Assembly: GCF_004571175.1 (NCBI RefSeq)
Contig: NZ_CP038273.1
Location: forward strand, 2,480,001-2,544,000
From: Legionella israelensis
GTDB taxonomy: Bacteria; Pseudomonadota; Gammaproteobacteria; Legionellales; Legionellaceae
DNA: 64,000 nucleotides
Direction of reading: 5' to 3'
Shown here: positions 38,508 through 47,171 of the stretch, piece after piece
Position numbering within the stretch: position 1 is the first letter of the stretch
Layout: every line of letters starts with the position of its first letter
Program-made: the position numbers and the translations under genes
Notes under the pieces: model-generated
Databases searched by the model: none
Told to the model about the DNA's origin: nothing
The model's input: the letters and a program-made list of their open reading frames with translations, nothing else

Positions 38508-39660
38508 ACTCATGTTACGCACAATTGACTTTAACGAGCCATATTTTTTAACTCCTGCATGGCAATTTGGTTAGCCCTGAGTATTAATTTGTACTTGATG
38601 GCAAAGTGATTCAATTTTGTCTTTATTTTCATCATTTCCAGTTTGCAGTATGCAATGATTGCGGCAAAGATATGATTGGATTGTGTTTTAACCGTGCGGG
38701 TTGGAGATTTGTTCAGGCTTGCATTTTGTTTAATTGACTTGTGATACTCTTCAATCCGCCACCGTTTCTGGTACACTTCATAAAGACGTTCGGCACTACT
38801 GGTCATGTCATTAGAAACGAGATAGAGAACACCTGTAGAACCATTTTCGTTTTTGAAAATTTTCTTCAAAAGCCTCACTGGGAAGTCTAATCCCTTGAGA
38901 TAGACTGTGTGGGCTATGTCCTCTTCAAGCTCTAATTCTCTGACTTTTGTGTACCGTCCGTTGTTGGCGTCGTTTTTGGATAAAGCTAAGGTTCGATTAG
39001 ATTTAATCCCAATAATAAACGATTTTTGAAGGTCATTATGGATGTAAGCCATATTGGCCTTCGAGCCAAACCAATTGTCCGCAAGTACAAAGTCAAACAA
39101 CACATGATTACTAACCGCTTGTGCGATAAGCTTGCGAAAAAGTTCATTTTTAGTCGTGGATGACTTTCTGCGAGCTTGCCTTGTTTCAATGTCACAAAAA
39201 GCAACGTCTTTTTTGATAACTTCATAACCAACAGGAACACTGAAGTCACCATACCGAACCATGCAGGTCAGGATATTAATCCCTTTGACCACATCACCTT
39301 TAGCATGGGAATAATGCCAACAATTAATTTCATTCTCATCGGTATAAGACTTCTCCTCAATCGAGTCATCCAATAAAAGAACACCGTCTGATGCTTCACT
39401 CTCCCTGACTGACTTCTTGACATAATTCCAGAGCGCTTTGGAACCAAAATCTTGTAGTCGTAAAAATCGTGTCACCTTGTCGTGAGCAAATTCACCATCC
39501 AACATCTCCGATAAACCTGTAGCTGTTGCATATTTATTCTGGCAAATTAAATAGTCAGTATAAATATCAAGCATATCCATTAAATCTTCCTCCCTAAAAA
39601 TCAGGGATGAAATTTTAATTAAATTTCAGGGAGCAGCAAGGTTTAGTGCGTAACATGAGT
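38508..39660 (-). mobile_element. IS4/IS701-like element nested in IS110, 5-bp duplication
   Basis: Perfect 15-base inverted ends ACTCATGTTACGCAC, with TAATT at 38503-38507 and 39661-39665. It sits in the short 3' non-coding part of IS110, between the ATPase junction and the transposase stop, so it arrived after IS110. Confidence 0.88.
38531..39580 (-). CDS. DDE transposase, IS4/IS701-like
   Basis: A 349-residue transposase. First acidic block LLLDDSIEEKSY, second FVLADNWFGSKANM, third YQKRWRIEEYHKSIKQ with the Glu in the Y(2)R(3)E(6)K-like signature of IS4-type enzymes. The frame is intact. I cannot separate IS4 from IS701 by eye. Confidence 0.85.
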   Translation of the reverse strand: MDMLDIYTDYLICQNKYATATGLSEMLDGEFAHDKVTRFLRLQDFGSKALWNYVKKSVRESEASDGVLLLDDSIEEKSYTDENEINCWHYSHAKGDVVKGINILTCMVRYGDFSVPVGYEVIKKDVAFCDIETRQARRKSSTTKNELFRKLIAQAVSNHVLFDFVLADNWFGSKANMAYIHNDLQKSFIIGIKSNRTLALSKNDANNGRYTKVRELELEEDIAHTVYLKGLDFPVRLLKKIFKNENGSTGVLYLVSNDMTSSAERLYEVYQKRWRIEEYHKSIKQNASLNKSPTRTVKTQSNHIFAAIIAYCKLEMMKIKTKLNHFAIKYKLILRANQIAMQELKNMAR

Positions 39661-39674
39661 TAATTAATCTATCA

Positions 39675-40625
39675 TCATGCACAAAATAATCCCGAATTAA
39701 AATCTCTTATTCTGGCATTTGCAATAACAATGATTTTTCGCATTAAAGCAGTTAAAGCTACCATCTTTTTCTTTCCGGAAGAAATTAACTGATTGTAGAA
39801 AGATTTTAAGCTAGAATTTGAATTTCTTGCAGCCATGGCAGCTAAGAATAATATGGGCTTAATTCCACATCTGCCATAACCAATACACCGATAACCGCTA
39901 AACTGCCCGCTATCATTTGCCTTTGGTGCAAGGCCAGCAAGCGAAGCAATTTTACGTCGCGTTAAGGAACCTAATTCTGGTAATAAGACAAGAAGCTCAT
40001 TAGCAATGATATCCCCTATGCCGGGAATAGTTTTTAGAATAGCTTTTTTTTCTCTTAACACAGAGTCAGCCTCTATCAAGGTATTTATTTCATCTGTAAT
40101 GGTCTTGATTTGATTATTAAGCACCTCGAGCATTGCATTACAGCTCGCTTTGATGATGTCCGCGCGAGGAGCTTTTAATCTATTCTTTTCTGCAACAAGC
40201 ATTTGTTTTAAATCATTACGACGCTGCACCAACTCAAATAAGGCAAGGGCTTTTGTTGATTGAGGAGTAAATAGTTCTAGTCGTTGTGCTCGCTCATACC
40301 CATATAAAGCCAATGAGAGGGCATCCAGTTTATCCGTCTTTGCCTCATTGCCATAAGATTGAATAAATCGTTTGACCTTACGTGTATTAGCTCGATGTAC
40401 TGCAAACCCTGACTCACACAAAGTGAGCAATAATTGCATCTCATAACCACCTGTCGTTTCTAATACAGTTAAAGCATATTTTAATTTACTCTTGAAATCG
40501 TTTATAAACGCTTTAATACCTGTCGGATTATTTTCATATTCGTATATCTTTTTTGAGCCATACATCGCTACAACAAAAGAAATTTTTCCAATATCGATAC
40601 CAATATAATTACTGTATAATGACAT
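39675..40625 (-). CDS. IS110-family transposase (bridge-RNA-type recombinase)
   Basis: 316 residues. The N-terminal RuvC-like DEDD domain starts IGIDIGKISFVVAMY and includes KTDKLDALSLALYG. The C-terminal Transposase_20 domain has LKTIPGIGDIIANELL and the serine-bearing block APKANDSGQFSGYR. Intact. The same N-terminus appears at 1-117. IS110 enzymes recombine through a serine and an RNA encoded in the element's non-coding end. Confidence 0.92.
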   Translation of the reverse strand: MSLYSNYIGIDIGKISFVVAMYGSKKIYEYENNPTGIKAFINDFKSKLKYALTVLETTGGYEMQLLLTLCESGFAVHRANTRKVKRFIQSYGNEAKTDKLDALSLALYGYERAQRLELFTPQSTKALALFELVQRRNDLKQMLVAEKNRLKAPRADIIKASCNAMLEVLNNQIKTITDEINTLIEADSVLREKKAILKTIPGIGDIIANELLVLLPELGSLTRRKIASLAGLAPKANDSGQFSGYRCIGYGRCGIKPILFLAAMAARNSNSSLKSFYNQLISSGKKKMVALTALMRKIIVIANARIRDFNSGLFCA

Positions 40626-40843
40626 GCGCGCCTCGAAATTTTATTGTTTAGGATTGTAAGCGGACGTTCTTTAATCAGAGTCCTTTCAACTATTCAAACG
40701 TTTCGAGAGCAGGGCTAGAGTACCTTGATCCAGACGGTTGTTAAAACCTATTCCGCGACGGTCGCTCACGCCCGTGCCCTTTATTTTTACAATAAGGGGC
40801 TACTCTCTTAATGGCCATTATATAATTTTTTGTAACTTACAAT
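40626..40843 (-). ncRNA. Putative bridge RNA region of IS110 (second copy at 118-335)
   Basis: Long non-coding 5' region between the element edge and the transposase start, the place where IS110-group elements encode their bridge RNA. It is longer than the other non-coding end (about 48 bases without the nested IS). On the transposase strand it contains TCTGGAT, which equals the ATPase target flank ...TTCTGGAT just outside the insertion, consistent with a target guide. The guide loops were not folded, so this is position-based. Confidence 0.45.
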
Positions 40844-41086
40844 TCCGGTGATAAAGTACCGGCAGACATGCGCTTGATTAAAGTGCATGGACTCATTGTG
40901 GATGAGTCCATCCTCACCGGTGAATCGGTGGCTGTAGAAAAGCAGGTTCAATCCGTAGCAAAAGATTCAGTGCTGGGGGAACGAGCTTCAATGGCTTATA
41001 GTGGTACGCTGGTGACCCGTGCGTAGCGGTATGTTAATTTTACTATAAACTCACGGATCTGAATTTAAAAAAGATGTGTTATAATA

Positions 41087-42179
41087 TTGTACATGCTAGA
41101 TATAAACCTGATAATTTCAAATTTTCTTATTCTTTATCTTCGTTTATTATTGCCTGGTGGAACGCGTAAAATAGCTGCCGAGAATGTTGCTTTGCGTAAA
41201 CAGCTTATGACAATGACTCGTGGCATGAAGCGTTCACCCAAATTACAAACAAGTGATCGTATTTTCTTTGGGATGTTAGGAGCAATAATCAGTATCCATC
41301 GATTAGAAAAAATATCCATATTGTTAAAACCTGATACGATTTTAAAATTTCATAAAGCGCTTATCAAACGAAAATATAGCACTTTATTTTCAAGTAAAAA
41401 GACTAAAAGGCCGGGTAGAAAAGGCACTGAACAAGCAGTTATTGATGCAATTTTGGAAATGAAAAAACGAAATCCAAGCTATGGGTACCGGCGTATAACT
41501 ATGCAGATATCTATTGCTTTTGATATTAATATTGATAAAAACATTGTTCGTAGAGTGCTTAATAAGCACTACAACTGCGTCCGGATGGCGGTGGTCCATC
41601 TTGGCTCACGTTTATTGGTCACATGAAAGATAGCCTTTAGTCAATTGTTTTTTTCCAAACCGAATCAATTAATTTGAAAACACACTGGGTTATGATTGTG
41701 ATGGATTAGTTTACAGGTAGAATTATTGGTTTCGCTGTCCATAAAGGTTCGCTCATGGGGATTTATGTTTGTTTTATGTTTAACCAAGTTATTTCTGGTA
41801 AATCTCCACCAAAATACTTATCAAGCGATAGTGATCCGCTATTTACATTCTATCGTTGGCAAGCTAACTTACGCATCCTCGAAATTGAAGAGATCAAAAC
41901 AGTGCCTTATGTCCCTATATCCCACCCCTTCGTTGAACGACTCATTGGAACATGTCGACGGGAATTTTTAGATAAAATTTTATTTTGGAATAACATGATC
42001 TACAAAATAAATTGGAGGCATTCCAACGTTATTATAACTACAATCGTGGCCATGAGAGTCTCGATGCACAATTACCCCCAGAAGAATCGGTTGGCAATGC
42101 TAAAAACGTGGCTGATTTAGGTAATTATCGCTGAGGGAAAATGTGTCGCGGATTATATCAATTACCGATCGCGGCTTAG
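41087..42179 (+). pseudogene. Decayed integrase-core transposase
   Basis: The N-terminal part (41087-41626) reads LYLRLLLPGGTRKIAAENVA through NPSYGYRRITMQI. Then several frameshifts occur (WLTFIGHMKDS..., KTHWVMIVMD...), then SSDSDPLFTFYRWQANLRI and HPFVERLIGTCRREFLDKI, ending CRGLYQLPIAA at 42179. This is a DDE (rve) transposase related to IS3/IS481 proteins with at least three frame breaks and an in-frame stop, hence dead. It lies where the P-type ATPase frame ends. Confidence 0.75.
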
Positions 42180-42223
42180 CTTGTATAGCGTCACGCACAG
42201 GCGAAAATAAAACACGCTAACTT

Positions 42224-42325
42224 TCAAAAACCAGCGTCATCCACGCTTAATTCCAACCACATTGCATTTAGTATAGCAAAGGTGCAGGCAAGGCCCGTAC
42301 CTAGGATCCAGGAAAAATACCACAT
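42224..42325 (-). CDS. cydX: Cytochrome bd oxidase small subunit CydX
   Basis: A 33-residue protein, easily missed for its size. It starts MWYFSWILGTGLACTFAILN, then AMWLE, the hallmark of CydX: one membrane helix with a Trp-rich N-terminus and a Glu after it. AGGAGG lies five to ten bases upstream and the start is nine bases after cydB. CydX binds CydA and stabilises the haem b595/d site in E. coli. Confidence 0.9.
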   Translation of the reverse strand: MWYFSWILGTGLACTFAILNAMWLELSVDDAGF

Positions 42326-42334
42326 ATACACCTC

Positions 42335-43471
42335 CTAATAAGCACTTTCTTTATTTTGGGTAATGGTTCCCACCGTCACTTTTCCACGCAGTACGCGGTA
42401 TACCCAAGTGGTATAGATAAGAATAATCGGTAAAAAAATAACGGTCGCCACCAACATAATGAATAAAGTTAATGAGCTGGATGAACTGTCCCAAACTAGC
42501 AAGCTTTGTGATGGATTTGAGGAAGAAGGCAAAATAAATGGAAACATACTGACGCCAACCGTTGCGATGATGCCAATGACCGTGATTGCACTGAAAACAA
42601 AGGCGGTACGCGCATAATTCACAAGCAATAGAGCCAATAGGGCGCCCGTTATCCCACTTAGAGGAGCAAGCCATGCGAATGGGACATGCTGATAATTGGC
42701 AAACCATGCTCCCGCTTCACGAATCACAGACTTATGCAACGGATTAGAAGGACCATCATGAACCATCACACCCGAAATGCTATAACCTTGAATCTGTTTA
42801 TATAACCAGATGCCTCCTACGACAAAAAGGATTATCGTTAACAAACTGCAAATTCGAGCGGCTAATTGAGCGCGTTGCTGCAAATGGCCTTCTGTTTTCA
42901 CATTTAAGAAAAACGCACCATGCATAGCCAGCATGAATACCGATAATAGGCCGCATAATAAAGCAAATGGATTTAGTAGGGCTAGGAAGGTACCCGTATA
43001 AAAAGGGCGCAAGCTGTCATCAAAGTAAAATGGAACGCCTTGTAAAACATTGCCGATAGCAACGCCAAAGATCAAAGCCGGGATAAACCCACCGATGAAT
43101 AACGACCAGTCCCAAACCGCTTTCCAATGCTTATTGGGTAGTTTCGATCGGTACTTAAAACCAACGGGACGCAATATTAAAGCCAGCAGCACCACGAGCA
43201 TAGCCAGGTAAAATCCCGAAAAAGACAAAGCATACAAGGCAGGCCAGGCAGCAAAAATCGCACCACCGCCTAAAATAAACCAAACCTGGTTGCCCTCCCA
43301 CGTTGGTCCTATGCTGTTTAATAAAATGCGCCTTTCCATGTCAGTTTTTGTAAGCCATGGAAGCCACATGGCCACACCCAAATCGAACCCATCCATCACA
43401 GCGAAACCAATTAGCAAGACCCCCAACAAAACCCACCATATAATGCGCAGAGTTTCATAATCTAAAGGCAT
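42335..43471 (-). CDS. cydB: Cytochrome bd ubiquinol oxidase subunit II
   Basis: 378 residues, eight or more membrane segments. Starts MPLDYETLRIIWWVLLGVLL, then GFAVMDGFDLGVAMWLPWL, the CydB signature, and GPTWEGNQVWFILGGGAIFAAWP. Ends with the usual VFLPIILIYTTWVYRVLRGK. It follows cydA by nine bases and precedes cydX by nine. With CydA it forms the quinol oxidase that reduces O2 in the inner membrane at low oxygen and tolerates NO and cyanide. Confidence 0.95.
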   Translation of the reverse strand: MPLDYETLRIIWWVLLGVLLIGFAVMDGFDLGVAMWLPWLTKTDMERRILLNSIGPTWEGNQVWFILGGGAIFAAWPALYALSFSGFYLAMLVVLLALILRPVGFKYRSKLPNKHWKAVWDWSLFIGGFIPALIFGVAIGNVLQGVPFYFDDSLRPFYTGTFLALLNPFALLCGLLSVFMLAMHGAFFLNVKTEGHLQQRAQLAARICSLLTIILFVVGGIWLYKQIQGYSISGVMVHDGPSNPLHKSVIREAGAWFANYQHVPFAWLAPLSGITGALLALLLVNYARTAFVFSAITVIGIIATVGVSMFPFILPSSSNPSQSLLVWDSSSSSLTLFIMLVATVIFLPIILIYTTWVYRVLRGKVTVGTITQNKESAY

Positions 43472-43480
43472 ATTTCCTCC

Positions 43481-45010
43481 TTAATGAGTCATATTGTCAG
43501 GACCAAGCCGGATGTATTTCACCATCAAATACACTTCAACGATAGCTAATACGGTATAAAAAATGACAAAACCGGATAAGGACGTTAACACTTGCGAGAA
43601 GCTGACACTGGACGTAGCTAATGAGGTGGGCAATACACCTTGTACCACCCAGGGTTGCCGGCCATATTCTGCCACGATCCAACCTAATTCTGCAGCGACC
43701 CAAGGCAAAGGAAGGGACCAGAAAGCGATGTGCAAGTACCACCGAGACAAATGTAACTTGCGTTTCATGGATAAATAAAATCCTGTGGCAAACAATAAAA
43801 TAAAAAACAAACCGCAGGCAACCATAATCCGGAATGAGAAGAACAAAGGCAGCACATGCGGCTTTAAGTCATGTGCTGCCTTATCGATTTGTGTTTCGGT
43901 CGCATCGGTTACATTTTCCGTGTATTTTTTTAATAACAAACCATAACCTAAATATTGGCCATGTTCTTCAAAATCCGCCTTTGCCTGGCTGTCTTTACCG
44001 TTTTTCTGCAAGCGGGTTAGGGCATCGTATGCAAGCATGCCTTCACGTATGCGTTCTTTTCCTTGCTGGATGAGTTCATTAATACCTTCCAGCGGCTCAC
44101 TAATTGAACGCGTGGCGATCAGGCCCAGTACATAAGGTACCTCCAGACCATAGTCGGTTTTCATCTTTTTCTCATTTGGGATGCCGAATACCGTTAAGCC
44201 TGCTGGAGGCTTTTCCGTGTGCCACATCGCTTCCATAGCGGCCAACTTCATTTTTTGGTTATTATTGGCGACATAACCACTCTCATCCCCCAAAACAACA
44301 ACTGATAAAGCGGAAGCCAAACCGAAGGAGACGGCAACGGTCATGGAACGCTTGGCAAAATCCTGATTACGGCCCCGCAACAAAAAGTAAGCGCTGACGG
44401 CTAACACGAAAATCGCACCCGTTACATAACCTGCGCTGATGGTGTGAACAAATTTGGCCTGTGCAACTGGGTTGAAGAAAATCTCACCAAAATCCGTGAC
44501 TTCCATTCGCATGGTTTCATAGTCAAACTTCGCACCTACAGGGTTTTGCATCCAGCCATTGGCAACCAAAATCCATAATGCCGATAAATTTGTGCCCAAT
44601 GCAAGCAACCAGGTGCATGTCATGTGTTGTAATTTAGTGAGCTTATCCCAACCAAAAAAGAAAAGCCCCACAAAAGTGGCTTCAAGAAAAAAAGCCATAA
44701 GACCTTCAATGGCAAGAGGAGCCCCGAATACATCGCCCACATAGTGGGAATAATAGGCCCAGTTTGTACCAAACTGAAATTCCATGGTTAAACCAGTGGC
44801 GACACCAAGCACAAAATTAATACCAAACAAGACACCCCAGTATTTTACCATGCGCCGCCAGATATCCCGCCCGGTCATCACATAGACAGTTTCCATAATA
44901 GCCAACAACAAGGAAAGCCCCAACGTCAGTGGCACAAAAAGAAAATGGTAGAGCGCGGTCAAAGCAAACTGCAGACGGGATAAATCAACAACATCACTGC
45001 CCGGTATCAT
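43481..45010 (-). CDS. cydA: Cytochrome bd ubiquinol oxidase subunit I
   Basis: 509 residues with nine or so membrane segments. DLSRLQFALTALYHFLFVPL carries the axial His of haem b595; GLTMEFQFGTNWAYYSHYVGD and EGLMAFFLEATFVGLFFFG carry the conserved acidic residues of the proton path. A long hydrophilic Q-loop (about 250-390, with GKERIREGMLAYDAL) sits in the middle, and PWVAAELGWIVAEYGRQPW is the late conserved block. First large gene of the cydP-A-B-X operon. Confidence 0.95.
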   Translation of the reverse strand: MIPGSDVVDLSRLQFALTALYHFLFVPLTLGLSLLLAIMETVYVMTGRDIWRRMVKYWGVLFGINFVLGVATGLTMEFQFGTNWAYYSHYVGDVFGAPLAIEGLMAFFLEATFVGLFFFGWDKLTKLQHMTCTWLLALGTNLSALWILVANGWMQNPVGAKFDYETMRMEVTDFGEIFFNPVAQAKFVHTISAGYVTGAIFVLAVSAYFLLRGRNQDFAKRSMTVAVSFGLASALSVVVLGDESGYVANNNQKMKLAAMEAMWHTEKPPAGLTVFGIPNEKKMKTDYGLEVPYVLGLIATRSISEPLEGINELIQQGKERIREGMLAYDALTRLQKNGKDSQAKADFEEHGQYLGYGLLLKKYTENVTDATETQIDKAAHDLKPHVLPLFFSFRIMVACGLFFILLFATGFYLSMKRKLHLSRWYLHIAFWSLPLPWVAAELGWIVAEYGRQPWVVQGVLPTSLATSSVSFSQVLTSLSGFVIFYTVLAIVEVYLMVKYIRLGPDNMTH

Positions 45011-45034
45011 ACGTCACCTCATTGCCGTTTTAAG

Positions 45035-45208
45035 TTACGGTTTATGATCATTACTGCTTATATGAGTAGACAAGCCGGTGCCGAGTAGCCATTGCCGAAC
45101 ATCCTTCGATGGCTTTTCAACATTTTTGAAACAAACAAACCACAAAGCAATAAGCAGGGATAACTTTATGATGAGCGTGACCAGAATATCACGAGTTAAC
45201 GGTCTCAT
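45035..45208 (-). CDS. cydP: Small cytochrome oxidase subunit CydP
   Basis: A 57-residue protein 24 bases upstream of cydA on the same strand. It starts MRPLTRDILVTLIIKLSLLI and has one membrane helix (to about residue 27), then a polar tail. This matches the small CydP family found before cydAB in many gammaproteobacteria. GGTAGG lies just upstream. Its exact job is little known; a structural or assembly role in the bd complex is inferred. Confidence 0.8.
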   Translation of the reverse strand: MRPLTRDILVTLIIKLSLLIALWFVCFKNVEKPSKDVRQWLLGTGLSTHISSNDHKP

Positions 45209-45303
45209 AGCCTACCACCAATCAAAAAATCGACATTATTTTAACGAACAATCAAAAAAATAACCAGATTAATTTCACTATTTTGTGGATTTTTATGCCT
45301 TAA

Positions 45304-45584
45304 ATTGATTCTTACTCTGGGACAGACTTCAGATTTTACTCAGGCACTGACATTGCTTGAAGGAGAGACGACTACCGCTATACTCGCAGATAAAGGTTAT
45401 GATGCAGATTACATTATCAACGCTGCCATAGACATGAATACTGTTGCGATTATACCGCCAAAATCTCATCGAACATATGTTTAATAAACTCAAACATTTT
45501 TGAAGAGTGGCAACACGATATGACAAACTTGCTCAATCTTTTTTATCGTTCGTTTACATCGCTGCCACCGCCCTTTGGTTAAAA
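45304..45584 (+). pseudogene. IS5-family transposase C-terminal remnant
   Basis: Fragments in shifting frames: LTLGQTSDFTQALTLLEGE, ILADKGYDADYII, IIPPKSHR, then RVATRYDKLAQSFLSF and AATALWLK. This is the second half of an IS5-type DDE transposase with stops and a frameshift. No ends found. It fills the gap between cydP and the next gene. Confidence 0.7.
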
Positions 45585-46094
45585 TAAATGTCGACAGAAC
45601 CTAATTAACAGAAAATGCTTTTTGATTGTTATTTCATGCATTAAATGATAAAATAAAACGCATAAAGGCCAAAACGAGAGCATCATGCATTTTTCAGACT
45701 CCTATTTGCATTTAAAAAAATTAAAAGACAAGACTATCGCCAATCGTTTAGAAAAAGCATTAAAAACACTTGAAAACGAAGTCAATAATCCAAGCTTTAT
45801 CAAATTTCTTAAACAAAAAGAAAATTCAGAAATACCCATAGAAGAATTAAGAAGAATATTCGATATTAATCAACTCGAAAAAGTTATCGTAGGCATTGAT
45901 GCCATACTAGCTAACGATTTGCCAAAAGATGAAGTTGACCCGAGAATTCCACTAATAAGAGAAATATTAACTGACATAAAGAAAACTGCTGATATGCGAA
46001 AGGAACGCTATGGTCTTTACAACAATTCTCGTTTTAAGGTTATTGCTGACCTTTCCCCTAAATTAGTACCACTTCCTTGATGAGATTCGAAATC

Positions 46095-46913
46095 TTATGC
46101 TACCTGTTTCGCATATTCAACTGGTGACATATAATTGAGTGAGCTATGCGGGCGAACATAGTTATAGTGCTCACGCCATAGAGCAATCTCATATTTTGCT
46201 TCATCCAGTGTCCGGAACCAGTGCAGGTTTAGGCATTCATTTCTAAACTTGCCATTCAAGCTTTCCACAAAAGCGTTTTGTGTTGGCTTTCCTGGTTGAA
46301 TAAAACCAAGGTTCACACCACTTTCTTTGCTCCAAAAGAACATTGCTTTGCTAGTAAATTCGGTCCCATTGTCGCAAATCACTTTATTTGGCTTAGAACG
46401 TTGCTCAATTAATTGATCTAGAAAACGTGCAACTTGCCGGCCACTGATTGATGTGGAAACCAGCTGACCAACCATCTCACGGGAAAAATCGTCGACAACA
46501 TTTAATACACGAAATCGTCTTCCATTACTCAGTTGATCAGATACAAAATCCATTGACCAACGTTGATTAGGTGCTGTGGGTAATTCTATTGGCTGTCTAG
46601 GTCGGGTAAGCTTTTTACGCTTCTTCGTTCGTACTTGTAATCCCTCCTCGGTATATAACCGATAAGTATGTTTCTTATTAATGACCAAGCCCTCTGCTTT
46701 GAGTAAACCATGAAGTAACAAATAACCATAAGCAGGGTATTGCGTTGCCAATGCCCTGAGTCTTGCTCTGACTACATCATCCGCCCGTGATCTGGGTTGA
46801 TACCGAAACATCGTTCGACTCAATCCCGTTAGCCTACAAGCCACACGCTCACTGAGTTTAAAACGTAATATAAGGTGTTGAGCAATTGGCTTTCTTTCCG
46901 CGGGCGTTACCAC
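46095..46913 (-). CDS. IS3-family transposase OrfB
   Basis: A 272-residue integrase-core transposase: YPAYGYLLLHGLLKAEG, QRWSMDFVSDQL, CDNGTEFTSKAM and NAFVESLNGKFRNECL with the Glu. The frame is intact. It resembles the IS407-like OrfB at 24997 only distantly. Confidence 0.88.
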   Translation of the reverse strand: MVTPAERKPIAQHLILRFKLSERVACRLTGLSRTMFRYQPRSRADDVVRARLRALATQYPAYGYLLLHGLLKAEGLVINKKHTYRLYTEEGLQVRTKKRKKLTRPRQPIELPTAPNQRWSMDFVSDQLSNGRRFRVLNVVDDFSREMVGQLVSTSISGRQVARFLDQLIEQRSKPNKVICDNGTEFTSKAMFFWSKESGVNLGFIQPGKPTQNAFVESLNGKFRNECLNLHWFRTLDEAKYEIALWREHYNYVRPHSSLNYMSPVEYAKQVA

Positions 46914-47171
46914 TTTTTTGACAGCACATCCTTCATTGCTTCTACTTCAAGAAGTTTGTCAGCTGAAAAACTTCTTAAGTTTATTGTTCTCAGATTCAAG
47001 TTCACGTAGCTGCTTAGCCTCATTAATTTCAAGCCCTGCGTACTTACTTCGCCAATTGTAAAATGTCCCTGAGGAAATGCTGTATTCACGACAGATATCA
47101 GCCACTTTGGTTCCAGCTTCGTGAGATTTAATGGCTTTGATGATTTGTTCTTCTGTATAACGTCTTTTCAT
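46907..47171 (-). pseudogene. IS3-family OrfA with frameshift
   Basis: Begins MKRRYTEEQIIKAIKSHEAG with a helix-turn-helix (ICREYSISSGTFYNWRSKY), then stops after KKFFS. The tail ADKLLEVEAMKDVLSKKW continues in another frame. The break is at the T-run TTTTTC near 46966, a one-base change, so this copy is probably immobile unless helped in trans. Confidence 0.75.

Larger units (their letters stand above)
38474..40843 (-). mobile_element. IS110-family element, complete but carrying a nested IS
   Basis: The ends are set by the ATPase frame: ...CTTCTGGAT at left, TCCGGTG at right. There is no clear inverted repeat or duplication, as expected for IS110. From the transposase start to the right edge there are 218 non-coding bases, identical to 118-335. 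Near the transposase stop the element is interrupted by an IS at 38508-39660; without it the IS110 is about 1.2 kb. Confidence 0.85.
38024..41024 (+). pseudogene. P-type cation-transporting ATPase (P2-type), destroyed by IS insertions
   Basis: The N-terminal piece (38024-38473) holds the cation-ATPase N-terminal domain, TM1-2 (HILIYVLLFAAMITALL) and the start of the actuator domain, ending VPGDIVLLD. The frame resumes at 40844 with SGDKVPADMRL, the TGES dephosphorylation motif (DESILTGES), and stops after GTLVTR at 41024, where a decayed transposase begins. The join is in frame once IS110 is removed. The phosphorylation domain (DKTGT) and later membrane segments are absent from the window. 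It was probably a Ca2+/Mg2+ or H+-type transporter; the ion cannot be read. Confidence 0.88.

Noticed and set aside
1-40843. Composite transposon formed by two IS110 copies
   Set aside because: IS110 elements are not known to mobilise flanked DNA this way and no outer target duplication can be seen; only recombination between copies is proposed.
45078-45263. Plus-strand 61-codon open frame upstream of cydA
   Set aside because: The minus strand encodes CydP with a membrane helix and ribosome binding site; the plus frame is its shadow.
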